From Eutypella sp. D-1 (taxonomy: Eukaryota > Ascomycota > Sordariomycetes > Xylariales > Diatrypaceae), in contig JAJTTP010000017.1 in NCBI GenBank assembly GCA_023313575.1, positions 434,001 to 498,000 on the forward strand: a stretch of DNA of 64,000 bases, written 5' to 3'. A program made the translations under genes and the position numbers. Each line of letters begins with the position of its first letter. The stretch's first letter is position 1. The notes beneath the pieces were generated by a model, which made no database searches, was not told the origin of the DNA, and saw only the letters and a program-made list of their open reading frames with translations. Positions 32,520-43,489 of this stretch are shown here, piece by piece.

Positions 32520-34436
32520 ATGGACCCAACTCAGTCTCATAAGATCGATCGCAAGCCGATCTCTTCAGCTGACGCCCATTCGAGGCCACCTTCACCGGGG
32601 CCATATGATGATGTGCTCGATGACCTGATTAATGGCTATACTGACGAGCCGCCACCGTACTCGCCGCCCCGTAGCAATGCCGCCATCGTACAACCTGTTC
32701 CGGCGAGGGATACCTTCTTCAATGATTCGGTGCCCCCCTCGTCGAACCAGTTGGCCGTGGATACTTACACTCGTCCTGTGTTGCCACCTCGTCAGCTTTC
32801 TGCCCCTCCAGTTTTCCCAGGCCCTCCTGAGGCACCCATCATCACACCCTCTGCTACCGTGCCCGTGACGCCAGCCACATCGGCATCGCGGTCGCTATGG
32901 AAGACCGCATTTGATGAGACTATATATTTTGCCGGCGGGCTTATCTCGCGGCCCTCGGAATCCACTAAGCACCATAGCGTAATGCGACACTCTTCAGGCC
33001 TGGTATTCTACAAAGGCTCCTCCACGAGCATAGCCATCACCATCTTCTCCGATGCGCCGCTACCCCCCGGGCGGACGCTGTGGCTGCAGCGGCGCGGGTT
33101 CTCGGGGGACCTGGGCATGAGCGCGGGCGTCTTCTTCGGGTCCAGCTCGAACTGGATCGACGTGACGCCTGCGTCCGAGGGTCTCGCGACCGACATGCCC
33201 GAGGCCGACGAGCGCGTCTGGCAGCGGGACATCAAGAAGTTCCTCAAGAAGGCCGCCTCGCACCGCCACCTCTCCAAGCAGCGCGCCCGCGAGACCTGCA
33301 TCGTCCGCATCCCCGCGCTCGCCGAGGACGGCTACCTGCGCGTCCTCGTGTGCGCCGAGGGCTCCAAGAAGGTCCTCTGTCCGTCTCCCGTATTCCGCGT
33401 CGCGAGCGCCTCGTCCGACGTGAGCGTCATGCGGGGCGCGAGCCTCGCCACCATGCCCCTCGAGATGGGCCTCAAGGTGGCCTGCGTGGTCGGGGAGCAG
33501 TATGTGAATCGGATCGTCGGCCCCGTGAGCGCGATCGTGGGCGACCGCGTGAAGAAGCTGCAACCCAACTTCCGCGGAAAAGACACGCTAAAGACGGCAA
33601 TACAGGAGAAGTTCTCCGCTGTCGAGGAGAGGTACGCCCCGCTGAGGGCGAACACGTACGATCCCATCCACGCCTCGTCGACCTCGTCCTCCCCATCAGC
33701 TGAAACCAGCGATGACATTGAACTCCTGCCCGAATTAGTGGGAAACGACGACGGACCCGAGGAGCCCTTTCCAATCGCGTTAAGCGGGACAGTCGTGAAA
33801 GGCACAGGCAAAGGCCTAGCCACGACCGGGTTCCCTACGGCTAACCTCTCGGGCGTACCTAATGACTTGATGCTGCGCCTCGGTGGCATCTATATCGGAT
33901 GGGCTGCGGTGCAGCCGATCGTAGGGCTCGAGGGCGTATCATGGGATTGGCACGAAGCCATCATCACGGTCGGCCCCCCACCCCACACGGCGTCCGTCGC
34001 GCCGAAGAACATAACCACCGTGCATATCATCCACGACTTCGGTACTGGCAGCAGTAGCGGTAGCAGCGGCAGCGAACCGACCACATTCTTCAACGCGTCA
34101 TTAAACGTAATGATCATGGCCTTCATGCGCCCGGTGCCTCAGGTCGAGCGGTCGTTACCCGCGCCGCCGCGCGAGGAGCTCGTGGTCGCCATCGCCAAGG
34201 ACATCGACCTCGCGGTGCTGAGCCTGGGCCGCGACAACTGGAAGCCGCAGACCGGCGTCCAGAAGATGGAGTCGGCGCGGAGCAAGCGCAGCTTCGCCGA
34301 CCTCGCCCTCGAGGCCCGCAGCCAGCTCCAACGCGGCATCGACAACGTGCCCCTGCACAAGTTCGGCGTCCGCACCGAGGGCGCCAGGCTCAAGGACGAG
34401 GTGCGCGGGGTCGGCGGCGTGTATATCCGAAGATGA
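32520..34436 (+). CDS. Large protein with C-terminal riboflavin-kinase-like domain
   Basis: A single exon encodes 638 residues. Residues 1-125 are Pro/Ser-rich and likely disordered, including PPPYSPP. Residues about 125-340 form a domain I do not recognise (FYKGSSTSIAITIFSDAPLP ... RETCIVRIPALAEDGYLRVL). From about 415 comes a riboflavin-kinase-like domain: ALSGTVVKGTGKGLATTGFPTANL with the nucleotide-binding PTAN motif at 439-442, then GGIYIGWAAV, HIIHDFG and FFNASLNVMIMAFMRP. In active riboflavin kinases a catalytic Glu precedes the HIxH segment (Glu86 in the human enzyme); here that position is Thr500. It may therefore be a pseudoenzyme, a scaffold or an FMN/riboflavin sensor. A normal fungal riboflavin kinase is about 200 residues, so the main FMN1 enzyme is probably elsewhere. 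Confidence 0.78.
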   Translation: MDPTQSHKIDRKPISSADAHSRPPSPGPYDDVLDDLINGYTDEPPPYSPPRSNAAIVQPVPARDTFFNDSVPPSSNQLAVDTYTRPVLPPRQLSAPPVFPGPPEAPIITPSATVPVTPATSASRSLWKTAFDETIYFAGGLISRPSESTKHHSVMRHSSGLVFYKGSSTSIAITIFSDAPLPPGRTLWLQRRGFSGDLGMSAGVFFGSSSNWIDVTPASEGLATDMPEADERVWQRDIKKFLKKAASHRHLSKQRARETCIVRIPALAEDGYLRVLVCAEGSKKVLCPSPVFRVASASSDVSVMRGASLATMPLEMGLKVACVVGEQYVNRIVGPVSAIVGDRVKKLQPNFRGKDTLKTAIQEKFSAVEERYAPLRANTYDPIHASSTSSSPSAETSDDIELLPELVGNDDGPEEPFPIALSGTVVKGTGKGLATTGFPTANLSGVPNDLMLRLGGIYIGWAAVQPIVGLEGVSWDWHEAIITVGPPPHTASVAPKNITTVHIIHDFGTGSSSGSSGSEPTTFFNASLNVMIMAFMRPVPQVERSLPAPPREELVVAIAKDIDLAVLSLGRDNWKPQTGVQKMESARSKRSFADLALEARSQLQRGIDNVPLHKFGVRTEGARLKDEVRGVGGVYIRR

Positions 34437-35584
34437 GCAGCGCCTGGGTGGTAGGGGGAGAGGGGGGGAGAGGGGGGGGGAGGATGCTGAATAGCTCGGC
34501 TTCCGTTCTAGGTGACTGGGTCTTTCCTTGTTCGCGGGCGGCCGGATACCCCATGTTTCGCCTTGTTTTCGGAAACTTCGAGTGCTCACCTTGGATAGTG
34601 TGTAAAATATGGGAGAATCGGAATCCCAAACCCATACTCATAATTCTAATGTCTATTCTACGTAACTAATGGCAATTAAATTTGACCGAATCTTCTGCTC
34701 GGAAACCACAAGCTGGGCCTACGCAGTAGATGACACAGCTTGCTCAGCTTAACCATATATATATGTCCCAGATATTTACCCAGCAGTAGTTGTCACTATT
34801 GAAAGAGGGTCACAACACTCTCTCACCGCCCAAGCCTCTCGACCCGGAGTCTGACACCAGCACCACCCCAAATCACACCAGCACAGGGATTCCGCACCGA
34901 CCTGTCCAGCCTCTCGGGGCCAGACACGGCAACGTCCACCTCGCCAGCCCCACCACCCACCGCGGCGCACGATCTCAAAGAAAAGGTGCCAGCAGGTCCC
35001 GCTACATAAAGCACGCGCGTCCGTCTGGCCCACCTCGATATGTAGTCGGCACAGGGACACACGTCCTACCCGGATACCGGCACTTTCTGGGCACATCAAG
35101 GCGGTTTCCGATAACCCGCCAAAAACTGTACAGCTCAGCTAGCTGGGGTCGCGAAATTCTTTGCACAGCACCGTCTTCTCCTCAATGGGGGTCTCATGCT
35201 TATGGGAAAATGCCTAGGTTGCCGAACCCGTCAAATAAAGACGAGGCGCAGTCTCCTGTGAATTTGAGGGTTTGGCCCGGTGCCACGATCTATGGCATAA
35301 ATATCGAAGTTGTTGAGGCAGGACACCACGTCGACCTCTCGACGGAGAGAGGCGCGCGTATGCGACGGTGGTTAGCTGTAGAGTGTTTTCAGTCTCGAAG
35401 TCATCCGCAGTCGATTGCAATGATCCTTATTACCTAATGCGGGTAGCTCCCTCCTAGACACATCCCGTACATTTGATTCACGGCGGACGACTAGATAATG
35501 TACAACGAACTGGACGGTATTATGGATAGCTAAGGGATTTATCTTACTGCGCACTGAAAGCTACACGATGACTAGGCGTCCTCT
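34437..35584. other. Intergenic region
   Basis: About 1.1 kb between two genes with convergent ends. Two G-rich runs directly follow the stop at 34436. A 215-codon plus-strand frame (34790-35437) lacks an ATG and domains and is not called. Confidence 0.5.
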
Positions 35585-36313
35585 TCAATAGCCGAAATCT
35601 CCCTGGCCACCAGAACCTGCCTGGGCCCCGGTGTCTGGTTGCTGATCATACGCGTCGTCATAGCCTGCTTCATTTCCAGCACCCGACTGTTGCTCAAAGT
35701 CATCCTGGTCGTCATAACCTGCCTGGGTCCCGGAATCTGGCTGTTGCTGGTAGTCATCCTGGTCATCATATACTACATCATCACCGGAACCTGACTTTTG
35801 CCCACTGCCACCCTGTTCGCCATACCCTGCTCCGTCCCCAGCGCCTAACTCTTCCTCAGAGCCGGGTTGAGCCCCAGGGATACCGCCACCGTGCTTCGCG
35901 GGTTCCTGCTGACCACCCGAGCGATGCGACGAGCCACCACTAGAACCACCACTAGAGCTACCACTAGAACCACCAGCCATCTTCGCGCTCTTCGCTTCGC
36001 GGTCGCAGCAAGCCACAAACGCGGTCTTTCTCGTCTTGGACGAGAACATCCCCTTGAGTCGACCTTGACCAGCCGGCCGCTTCTTCAGTCCCTTGCAGTA
36101 GTCCAGGTAGCTGTACTCATCCTCGCCCAGAAAGTTCGGCTTGACGCCGTGCGCCTCCGCGCAGCAGGTCTTCGACCACTCGTTGTTATCCTTGTTAGGG
36201 GCGTCGGGCCGCATACACTGCCCGATGTCGTCTTGGCGACTAGATCGAGCCGCGATCACAGGCGTGGCGATACTGGCAGCCAAAGCTGAGACGATGGTAA
36301 ATGAGAGCTTCAT
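35585..36313 (-). CDS. Small secreted protein with Gly/Asp-rich repeats
   Basis: A single exon encodes 242 residues. Residues 1-21 are a classic signal peptide (MKLSFTIVSALAASIATPVIA). The mature N-terminal half holds six Cys (33, 50, 51, 73, 102, 103), including two CC pairs, the pattern of a small disulfide-bonded domain. After residue about 113 the sequence becomes Ser/Gly-rich and then a tandem repeat: units such as GTQAGYDDQDDFEQQSG and variants recur at about 173-232, ending Gly-Gln-Gly-Asp-Phe-Gly-Tyr. Secreted, repeat-tailed proteins of this kind occur as cell wall or effector-like proteins in fungi. No family is recognised and function is open. Confidence 0.75.
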   Translation of the reverse strand: MKLSFTIVSALAASIATPVIAARSSRQDDIGQCMRPDAPNKDNNEWSKTCCAEAHGVKPNFLGEDEYSYLDYCKGLKKRPAGQGRLKGMFSSKTRKTAFVACCDREAKSAKMAGGSSGSSSGGSSGGSSHRSGGQQEPAKHGGGIPGAQPGSEEELGAGDGAGYGEQGGSGQKSGSGDDVVYDDQDDYQQQPDSGTQAGYDDQDDFEQQSGAGNEAGYDDAYDQQPDTGAQAGSGGQGDFGY

Positions 36314-37492
36314 ATTTTTTTGACCCGGAAGGTCGCGACTGGTGGAACTTGATACAGGGAAAAGATGTAAAGTGACGATAAAATAGAACTAGGAGGACTG
36401 AAAGAGCAATGAGTTAAGTATCTTACGCTGTCTTGTGATGATTAGGGTCACGACAAGACAAGGGAGACAAGATGGTGCGGTCATGAGATTTTATACTTAC
36501 CCGATACTTTTCACACAATCTACATGGCGCCTGGGTTCTCGTCCACCTAAACGGATACATATAAATATAGTACACATCCGTCTCAAAGTGGCCGCCGGGC
36601 AACATGAACATGTGGATTAAAAGACTAATGATTATGTCACAACACCACGAAGCAGTATCAAAAGTCGCCGTCTCTTGACATTCACGTTACGATAACATGC
36701 CCAAATCTTTTACGGAGTAGGGAAGTACTGCTTTTCTTATTCATCCGATACTTAGTTTGCCATACGATATCGCCACTTGGAAAGTCTCAGGAGTAGCTGT
36801 CAACAGATAGACGGTGGTATTCGGGCACCAGCTCCAGCCACAAACACTATTACAGTCGAGCGAGCATTACCTACGGATAAGAGAAGAGATATCTTCTGGG
36901 AAGTGCAAATGTGGCCGACAATGAGATTTACAATTGGTCGCATCGTGTATACCTAAGGTCTCTGCCACAACCAATGACTTATCTGATAATACCAGTGTGC
37001 ATTCCCATGGCGGTTCTTCAGAATACAAGATGCATAAATTTGTGGCGGTACTGTCTATGGTTGATAAGAACGTGGCATTGATTCAATGTCCACTGCTGTC
37101 TGTTGCGCATGTAATAGCAATATCAAAATATTGCTCGACATGCTGATGGTGGCCAACAAGATGGTTGCCCCGGATGGTTCTTTGTTGTTGGGAGCCAATT
37201 GGCATACCCACTAACTTCCTTTGTTCAGGAGACTGGCAGTCTCCAGCGGTGTCTTGCGAGGGGCACCATCAGCCTGGTCCTCAATCTCCTTTGTTCTCAG
37301 AAAGCCTGCTGCATCGCCATACCCTCCGCGGAATATTAACGCAGTTTAACTTTAAACTTATCTGTTTTCATTAGTTATGCTACGGACGACCTCTTTGTGA
37401 CACTTCTCGAAGAACCTGGAGAGCGCAATAGCAAAGTAATACAATCAACTCTCAAAGCACCATCTTAGCCATATTCCAACCACTCTAATGCC
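36314..37492. other. Non-coding region upstream of secreted-protein gene
   Basis: About 1.2 kb without a supportable gene. Confidence 0.5.
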
Positions 37493-37720
37493 ATGGCCCC
37501 CCTTTTATTACTATACATGTCGAATCTCTTCGAGAATACCGCGCTGGATCGCGACGTACTGCTTCAAGGACGGCAGGACCAGACCGGGTTCCGGGCGTGG
37601 TGGGCGGAAAAGGAGCACCGGGCTCTGCTATTGAGCGCCTCAGTTCCTCTGTTTGTGCTCTTAATGCTATTGTTTCAGTGGGTATTCTGGTGTTATACCT
37701 TCGGCAGAAAGAAGAAATGA
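37493..37720 (+). CDS. Small putative membrane protein (low confidence)
   Basis: A 75-codon frame starts at an ATG in strong context (gccATGG). It encodes a short polar part, then one long hydrophobic segment (ALLLSASVPLFVLLMLLFQW, about residues 45-66) followed by a Tyr-Phe-Gly-Arg-Lys-Lys-Lys end. This is the layout of a tail-anchored protein. No homology is recognised and the frame is short, so chance cannot be excluded. Confidence 0.35.
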   Translation: MAPLLLLYMSNLFENTALDRDVLLQGRQDQTGFRAWWAEKEHRALLLSASVPLFVLLMLLFQWVFWCYTFGRKKK

Positions 37721-38490
37721 AGAGAAATAGGGATAGCGGACCCGAGGGTCAACGTTGGGTGCAGGCAATAGTGGAGGCGAAAGGGGGAATACGGAATGGC
37801 CAATGGAGTGGGAGGGTCTCTTAAATTCCAAATCGCGCAAGCAAATATACGCAGTCGATATATTGCGCCATGCCATCATACACGAAATGAGTAGCGCCGA
37901 GCGTCTCGCCGTCCAGTGCATATCCGCAAGTCGCCATACATAGGGACGGGTGACGGGTGGCATTCACCTGCGTGCCCGCGAGATAACAACATCCGTTGTC
38001 TCTCGACTAGTAGAGATAGATCGCCGTCGGGAGAGAATGCCACCAGGGCGTTGGGCGCCTCAACCTCTAATCTCTTGCCGATCCCGCTGTGGCTGCGCGA
38101 CTCGAAATTTCGCGAAAGCCTCTTCTCTGTGCGGCACGCTGAGACATGGCTACGGGATTCCGAGTCAACTCAATCCTATACCCCGATGATCCAGGGAGTC
38201 GGGTCAGCCAATGTCCGCGTCGTCTCGTGCCAATTGCCTTGAGATCTGCCAGTCATTTACGAAGCTATGCGGGCGCATGTTGGGTATATCGAAATAGGTA
38301 CAAATAAGGTCCTCGACCCAGATCGGATCGCTTGGCTATTGATGTGGCCCCTCATCACTCTCACCGCAGTCACTCCTTTAATCGAGCACAAGCCAGCAAA
38401 ACACCATTTTAGCACTTCTTAGAAACCCCAAAAGAAAGAAAGGAGCACCACCGAATCTTCGCCATCCCACCACTTAATCACACCACAAAG
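37721..38490. other. Non-coding region
   Basis: About 0.8 kb; the last 60 bases before the next ATG are A/C-rich, as in fungal leaders. Nothing else supported. Confidence 0.5.
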
Positions 38491-38877
38491 ATGCAGTTCA
38501 CCACTCTCAACCTGACCCTCATGGCCGCCGCCGCCACGGTGGTCATCGCGGCCCCTGCTCCGATCCCAGCGCCCGTGGACGTCGCCTCGACATTAAACCA
38601 GGTACTTTCGGGTCTGGGAGCGGTAGCGCGCTCGGAACCAGCCCAGGAGCTGTCGCCTGAGATGAAGGAAATGCTCAATGATACGTTAGAGTCGGTCGGG
38701 ATGCCGGACCAGGACGCGGAAACCCCCGGCACGCCCCCCGCGTCTGCCACCGCCACCGCGTCCGCGAAGCCCACCCCTACCACCCCTCCGGGAAACCCTT
38801 CCCAGGACGGCCTCGGCGGTCTGCTCGGCGGCCTCACGGGCGGTCTTGGTGGTCTCGGTGGCATCCTCAAGGAGTGA
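38491..38877 (+). CDS. Small secreted protein with C-terminal Gly-Leu repeats
   Basis: A single exon encodes 128 residues. The N-terminus is a signal peptide (about residues 1-20, ending VVIAAPAP), followed by an Ala/Pro-rich mature start. A helical stretch (STLNQVLSGLGAVARSE, LSPEMKEMLNDTLESVG) is followed by a Pro/Thr/Ala spacer and then Gly-Leu-Gly-Gly repeats (GLGGLLGGLTGGLGGLGG) to the end. There is no Cys. It resembles small secreted fungal proteins of unknown role. It is the nearest gene to the other secreted-protein gene, about 2.2 kb away on the opposite strand. Confidence 0.75.
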   Translation: MQFTTLNLTLMAAAATVVIAAPAPIPAPVDVASTLNQVLSGLGAVARSEPAQELSPEMKEMLNDTLESVGMPDQDAETPGTPPASATATASAKPTPTTPPGNPSQDGLGGLLGGLTGGLGGLGGILKE

Positions 38878-39475
38878 TGCAGCTCCTTGATTGAGACGAG
38901 ATGAGTTGCTGGCGCAGAGAAGGTCTTCGAGGGGGCACATAGGACAGTGGGCTTCTATGAGACTCGAGAAGCCTGACGAGTGGGTTCCAGGCCCTTCTAT
39001 GGGTGCTGCCGATATGGAGAGGCGAAGTCATCGAGATGCTTGTTTCTTTAACTCGAAACTATTTTCATTCAAGTCGTCACAGAGTTCAGAAGAGGAGAAG
39101 TGTGTGGAAATTTGTAGGCTGATATTGAATGCACTATCAACGGCAGTGAGCGAGAATTTACTGTCCATATTGGGCAAGCTCCCAACAGAAGTGATTTAGA
39201 ATTTACTGGTGCAAGGACAATATCAATTACGTGCCAGGTTATGATTTAAGCGAAGTCGAAAAAATGACAGGACTGCATTCAGCGTTACCACAGCTGGTCT
39301 ACTCTGCCCCGTGAACACCTTGTTAACAGCAACTTATTAAAGTGATTTGATGTTGAAATTCTCGCTCATAGCCAGCCAGAAATGAGCAAGAAAGATTTAT
39401 ATTGATCAAAGCAAATACACCTCATTTGGCTCTTCTATAGACGATCACCCACACCCGAAGCTAAGTAAGACCAGC
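38878..39475. other. 3' flank, non-coding
   Basis: About 0.6 kb; the frames here show no protein-like signal. Confidence 0.5.
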
Positions 39476-39763
39476 TCACAGCTTCTCCATGATTCCTGCA
39501 GCGAGTCTCTCATAGCTGCGCACATCCCTGAGGATGAGTCCCTCTGCAAGGCGCTGTTCTCGGTCCAGGGACGAGTACCTGTAGGTGTGGTTGGCGCTAG
39601 GCGCAACCCAGTCCCCGGTGGTGAGGTCGCACGCCACATCATTGACTAAAACCCGCTTCTTGGTAGCGTTCTGCGCGGAGAGGGTCTGCTTTTTCATGAT
39701 GCTTCTCAGTGGGCGACCATCAACGCCAGCCGAGCGAGTAGAGGGGAAAGCTGAGGCAGGCAT
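39476..39763 (-). CDS. Small hypothetical protein
   Basis: A single frame of 95 residues begins at an ATG in good context (AAAATGC). It reads as a soluble protein, with Lys/Arg-rich and Glu/Arg-rich parts (SSLDREQRLAEGLILRDVRS and RLAAGIMEKL at the end). No domain is recognised. Protein-like composition supports it; absence of introns, length and lack of homology leave doubt. Confidence 0.45.
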   Translation of the reverse strand: MPASAFPSTRSAGVDGRPLRSIMKKQTLSAQNATKKRVLVNDVACDLTTGDWVAPSANHTYRYSSLDREQRLAEGLILRDVRSYERLAAGIMEKL

Positions 39764-40842
39764 TTTAAACGAAACTTTTAGTAGTTCTGAAGAGAATATA
39801 ATGAAAAAGTTGGATCCAGTCCGGGTTGAAGTCGTAACTTGTGTATTCTATTAGCGTGGTATGATCGTCGTTGGCTGTAGTCCCAAAAGTCTGGAGAAGG
39901 GCGGGTGGCTGCTGCGATTATGTACTCAGTTCACGATCGGACAGAATGCGCTTTCATTCTTTGTTAGTCAGGGTATTACAATAAGATAGTTCCAAGTAAA
40001 CCATAAAGAACTATGGAGCTACCTTTGTCCGCCTTGCTGGCGTTCATTCACCATCATTATAGCTACAATAAGAGCACATCACCTACCTCCTTATAGATAG
40101 CTATTCGACATAATTCACTAATGATGCGACCCAGTTCTTTGAGAAGATGGCTCGCACTGAGCCGATTAAAGCTCTTTGTCATTCTAACATTGGTCTAGAA
40201 TATGAGAATTTGAGTCTAGTCGTACTCAAAGAAGAGTTAATCCCCTCTTGAGCTTTAGCAAGAGAATTGAGGAGAGTTCAATTGCCAAAGGCCGTCCCAT
40301 GTCGACATATCGAGGGGATGAAGTAGCACGTTCAAAGAATATAAAGTACCTAATATGAGAGGGTATCTCGTGGATCCGATACCAGGCGCGGGTATGAAGG
40401 CTGTGACCAAAAGACTACCTGTGTATTACAGCTTACCAAATACTTAGATTCCCGAAGGGGTTGGGTTTTGATACACTTATCCATTATGCGAGCTATCAGT
40501 TGTGGGGTGTCTACCCCTATTACCCCTACTCACTAATTGCCCTGCAGGTTCATATAGGGCGCATAGCTCGGTTAGTGTATCATGACACATCGATTCGTAA
40601 AAGTAAAGGCACTATTACAGCCATGCGATAAATCAAGCATCAGGCGGAAAACGTCATCCTATACAAAAACTACAACGTCATCAGCCTATGTCCATGTTTA
40701 TACGAAACTGCATACACTACCCGCTCTAACTACAGTGTAATGGTGAATATACAAATAGATGTGTATGAATAATTTAATGAAACAACCCCTTCCACAAGAG
40801 ATTCCTCCACTAGTCTCTCTTCTTAGAGTTGAAAAGATATAA
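39764..40842. other. Intergenic region
   Basis: About 1.1 kb, AT-rich, no coding signal. Confidence 0.5.
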
Positions 40843-42543
40843 TCAAGGCATACTTCGCCTCGTAACCTTCTCTTCAACAACACGCCAGACAGCCGCTAAG
40901 GTGGTGATGACGGGGACGTCAAGGCCAAGGATGGCCTCGGCGACGACAGCGGCCACGACGTGGCCGAAATGGAGCAGGGCAGTTAGCGAAGGGAACGCCA
41001 GTACGGCCAAGGCGAAGCCCTGCAGCAGCGCGACCACCTGCCAGCGCCAGCGCCAAGTGCGAGCCAGTGGCGCCGCCGCGTCGTACCACAGGGTCTCAAG
41101 CTTACTCGGGCTCACAAACCGCGCCCATCTCCGCCGACGCTTGTCGTGGTCTGTGATAGTCTCCCACTCGTCCTGCTTCCCTGAGTCTTGAACTCGTTCT
41201 TGTTCATCCCGTCTCTGTCCCTCTCCCATCTCCCCTAAGCTGCTGAGAGACGAGAGCGAAGACGGAGAAAGGCGAGAAGAAGAGGAGGAGGCTCGTGACA
41301 AGGACGGCGGCGGAGGTGGTAAAGGCTGCGCCCTGCTCCTTAACCGATGGGCCCAGAACGGCTTCAGGTACCCATCGCTACCGTAAGGATCCATCTTGCA
41401 GAAGCGGCGCCAGCGCTGGACGATCTCGCGGGCTGTATCTACGTCGATATCGAAGTATTCGCCGTGAACCCGACCCCCACCATCACCACCACTACCACAG
41501 CGGCAGTCGAACTCGTAGAGGAAATTGTGCAGCTCGGCGTGAATCAGCTTCTCCGCTTTCTGGTATAGCGCGATGGGCGCGTGTTCGGGGTCATCCTGCT
41601 GCTCGATCAACACATGACGGCAGGCGCTGTTGATCTGCCGTAGTCGAAGCTGCTCCGACCCTCGCGTAACCCCAATCTTGACCACCCGCTTCTCCGGGTC
41701 GCTGCGTGGGATCACCGAGAACACGTAGTTGCTGCCGACGAAGCTGTTGTCGTGATTATCGTTATGGTCCATCTCATGATTGTTGCTTCTGCTGTTATTG
41801 TTGCGGTTCATTAAGCTGAGTTGCTTCTTAGTGAGTGGCCTTCTCAGGACGTCCGCGATCCGGGCATCCACTTGTGCAGGGGTCAAGAGTTTCCGCGGCG
41901 TTCCCCTTGTTCTGCGTATCGTCGGCGTTCTGGGACTTTCGGAAGCTCTCAGGGGCGGTTGCTTGAGATGGAGAGCCGGCGCATCCGCTGCGGTCGGAGC
42001 TGGAGTTGGAGCTTGAGGCAGTGCCGGCTCTTCTAACGTCGATGCGTGTCCCGGGGGGAGCTGTGAAGAAGTTCGGGATTGTTTGGTGGGTCGGGCCCGA
42101 ACCTCTCCGGAGAGTGGTTCGGACGCCGCTCTGTCTGCTCTGCTGCTGCTTCCGCTCTGCTGCCCCCTTCCAAGCGCTGCCTGTTCGCCATTTGTGGAAA
42201 CCCCCAGAAATAGTATATCGCCCCTGTGGCGCTCGGATACTGCGTCATCATCACGGCTAGCATGATGATCCGTGAAGAAAGGGTCTGGATCTGCCGGCAT
42301 GGAGCCGGTGGATACGTGACGAGGTCTCGCCTCCTGACCCAGCGACTGGGAACTCGTTGATGTGGATGGGGTCGCTAGGCGAGACGGTGAGTGGATATTA
42401 TAAGGGCTGCTCGCATCTCTCGCTCTTGCTCCATCGATGTTTCCAGGGTGCGCAGCAGCAGGTCGTCTAGGAATCGTCGGGGTGGGCGTTCGTAGCGGCG
42501 GTAGGTTGCCATCACCCTGATAGTTATTGGGTGAATCATTCAT
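40843..42543 (-). CDS. T5orf172 (GIY-YIG-related) domain protein with C-terminal membrane segments
   Basis: A single exon encodes 566 residues. Residues 1-265 are Pro/Ser/Thr-rich and disordered. Residues about 272-400 match the T5orf172/DUF1766 domain: YVFSVIPRSDPEKRVVKIGV, RLRQINSAC, then KAEKLIHAELHNFLYEFDCRC and VHGEYFDIDVDTAREIVQRW. This family, related to GIY-YIG nucleases, was first noted in phage T5 and is common in fungi with unknown role. Asn/His-rich and Gly-rich loops interrupt it. After a second Ser-rich part come two hydrophobic segments (about 505-550: VVALLQGFALAVLAFPSLTALL and ILGLDVPVITTLAAVW), suggesting membrane anchoring. Whether nuclease activity is kept cannot be told. 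Confidence 0.8.
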   Translation of the reverse strand: MNDSPNNYQGDGNLPPLRTPTPTIPRRPAAAHPGNIDGARARDASSPYNIHSPSRLATPSTSTSSQSLGQEARPRHVSTGSMPADPDPFFTDHHASRDDDAVSERHRGDILFLGVSTNGEQAALGRGQQSGSSSRADRAASEPLSGEVRARPTKQSRTSSQLPPGHASTLEEPALPQAPTPAPTAADAPALHLKQPPLRASESPRTPTIRRTRGTPRKLLTPAQVDARIADVLRRPLTKKQLSLMNRNNNSRSNNHEMDHNDNHDNSFVGSNYVFSVIPRSDPEKRVVKIGVTRGSEQLRLRQINSACRHVLIEQQDDPEHAPIALYQKAEKLIHAELHNFLYEFDCRCGSGGDGGGRVHGEYFDIDVDTAREIVQRWRRFCKMDPYGSDGYLKPFWAHRLRSRAQPLPPPPPSLSRASSSSSRLSPSSLSSLSSLGEMGEGQRRDEQERVQDSGKQDEWETITDHDKRRRRWARFVSPSKLETLWYDAAAPLARTWRWRWQVVALLQGFALAVLAFPSLTALLHFGHVVAAVVAEAILGLDVPVITTLAAVWRVVEEKVTRRSMP

Positions 42544-43489
42544 CTCGACAACGAAGCAATCAACGTTAGAAGCTCACGTATAATAAAATGAAGAAGGATC
42601 TCACCCTCCTTAAAAGCGAAAACTAGGTAACACTTACGCAACGAAGGAAAAGGACCTACCCTAGGGCCTACGGTCTACCCCTTTATACACTATGCACCCT
42701 TGATGACTACCTACATACTTAGATATAAACAACCTCATGATGCCCCTGCAATGATCTCGCCGACCTCAGCATGAGTCCTTGCACAGCCCCGTGCTGTTTG
42801 AAACCAACAATGATGTTTTGTATAAGGCCGCCCTAAAAAGGCCCATGCTCATGATGGTAAATCATCGGATCAAAACGACTCATTACACGAATAAGTTACA
42901 GTTCTAGGATATACGCAGCCGGACTTAGCTACTTCGCAGGCGGCCCGCTGAATAGACCTGGCGGTTAAGTTACCAGATCCTTGTTCACATGATGGCCAAC
43001 AGATGCAACCCTATGCTCAGCTGTCTATTTTTGGACCGTGAATACCTACCAAACACTTTTCCCCAGCTTATCCGTTAATACAGTCGTAAATTCGGGGCAT
43101 TTCCCTGTTGGGAGTACTAAACCGGTTAAGGATCTAGAACCTAAACCACCTAATAATTCCAGCCTACGTGATCATAACGATGGCTACGTTAACGTAGCTT
43201 CACACACTTTCCAATAACGCCAGGCATCGCAGCATCGAGCTGGCAAGGTCGCAATATAAAGGGCGCGATGCCGTAGGTACCTTCGCGGGGATAGTGGCTG
43301 TCATGTCTACATATGTGGGCTGGATCTCGGAAATAAACGAGTACGTCTAGCCAGACTACAGACGAATAATAGGACATACATATAAACATATACGAATATA
43401 TAGATATATGGTACTGCCACGCAATACCCTGTACCAAGTCAGACGCTACCCAAAGCCCATCAAACCCGGCCCCTCTCGTAGATCTCAAC
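42544..43489. other. Intergenic region
   Basis: About 0.95 kb between two minus-strand genes. No coding signal. Confidence 0.5.

Noticed and set aside
34790..35437. 215-codon plus-strand frame
   Set aside because: No ATG at its start, no domain, no splice partners; composition is random-like.
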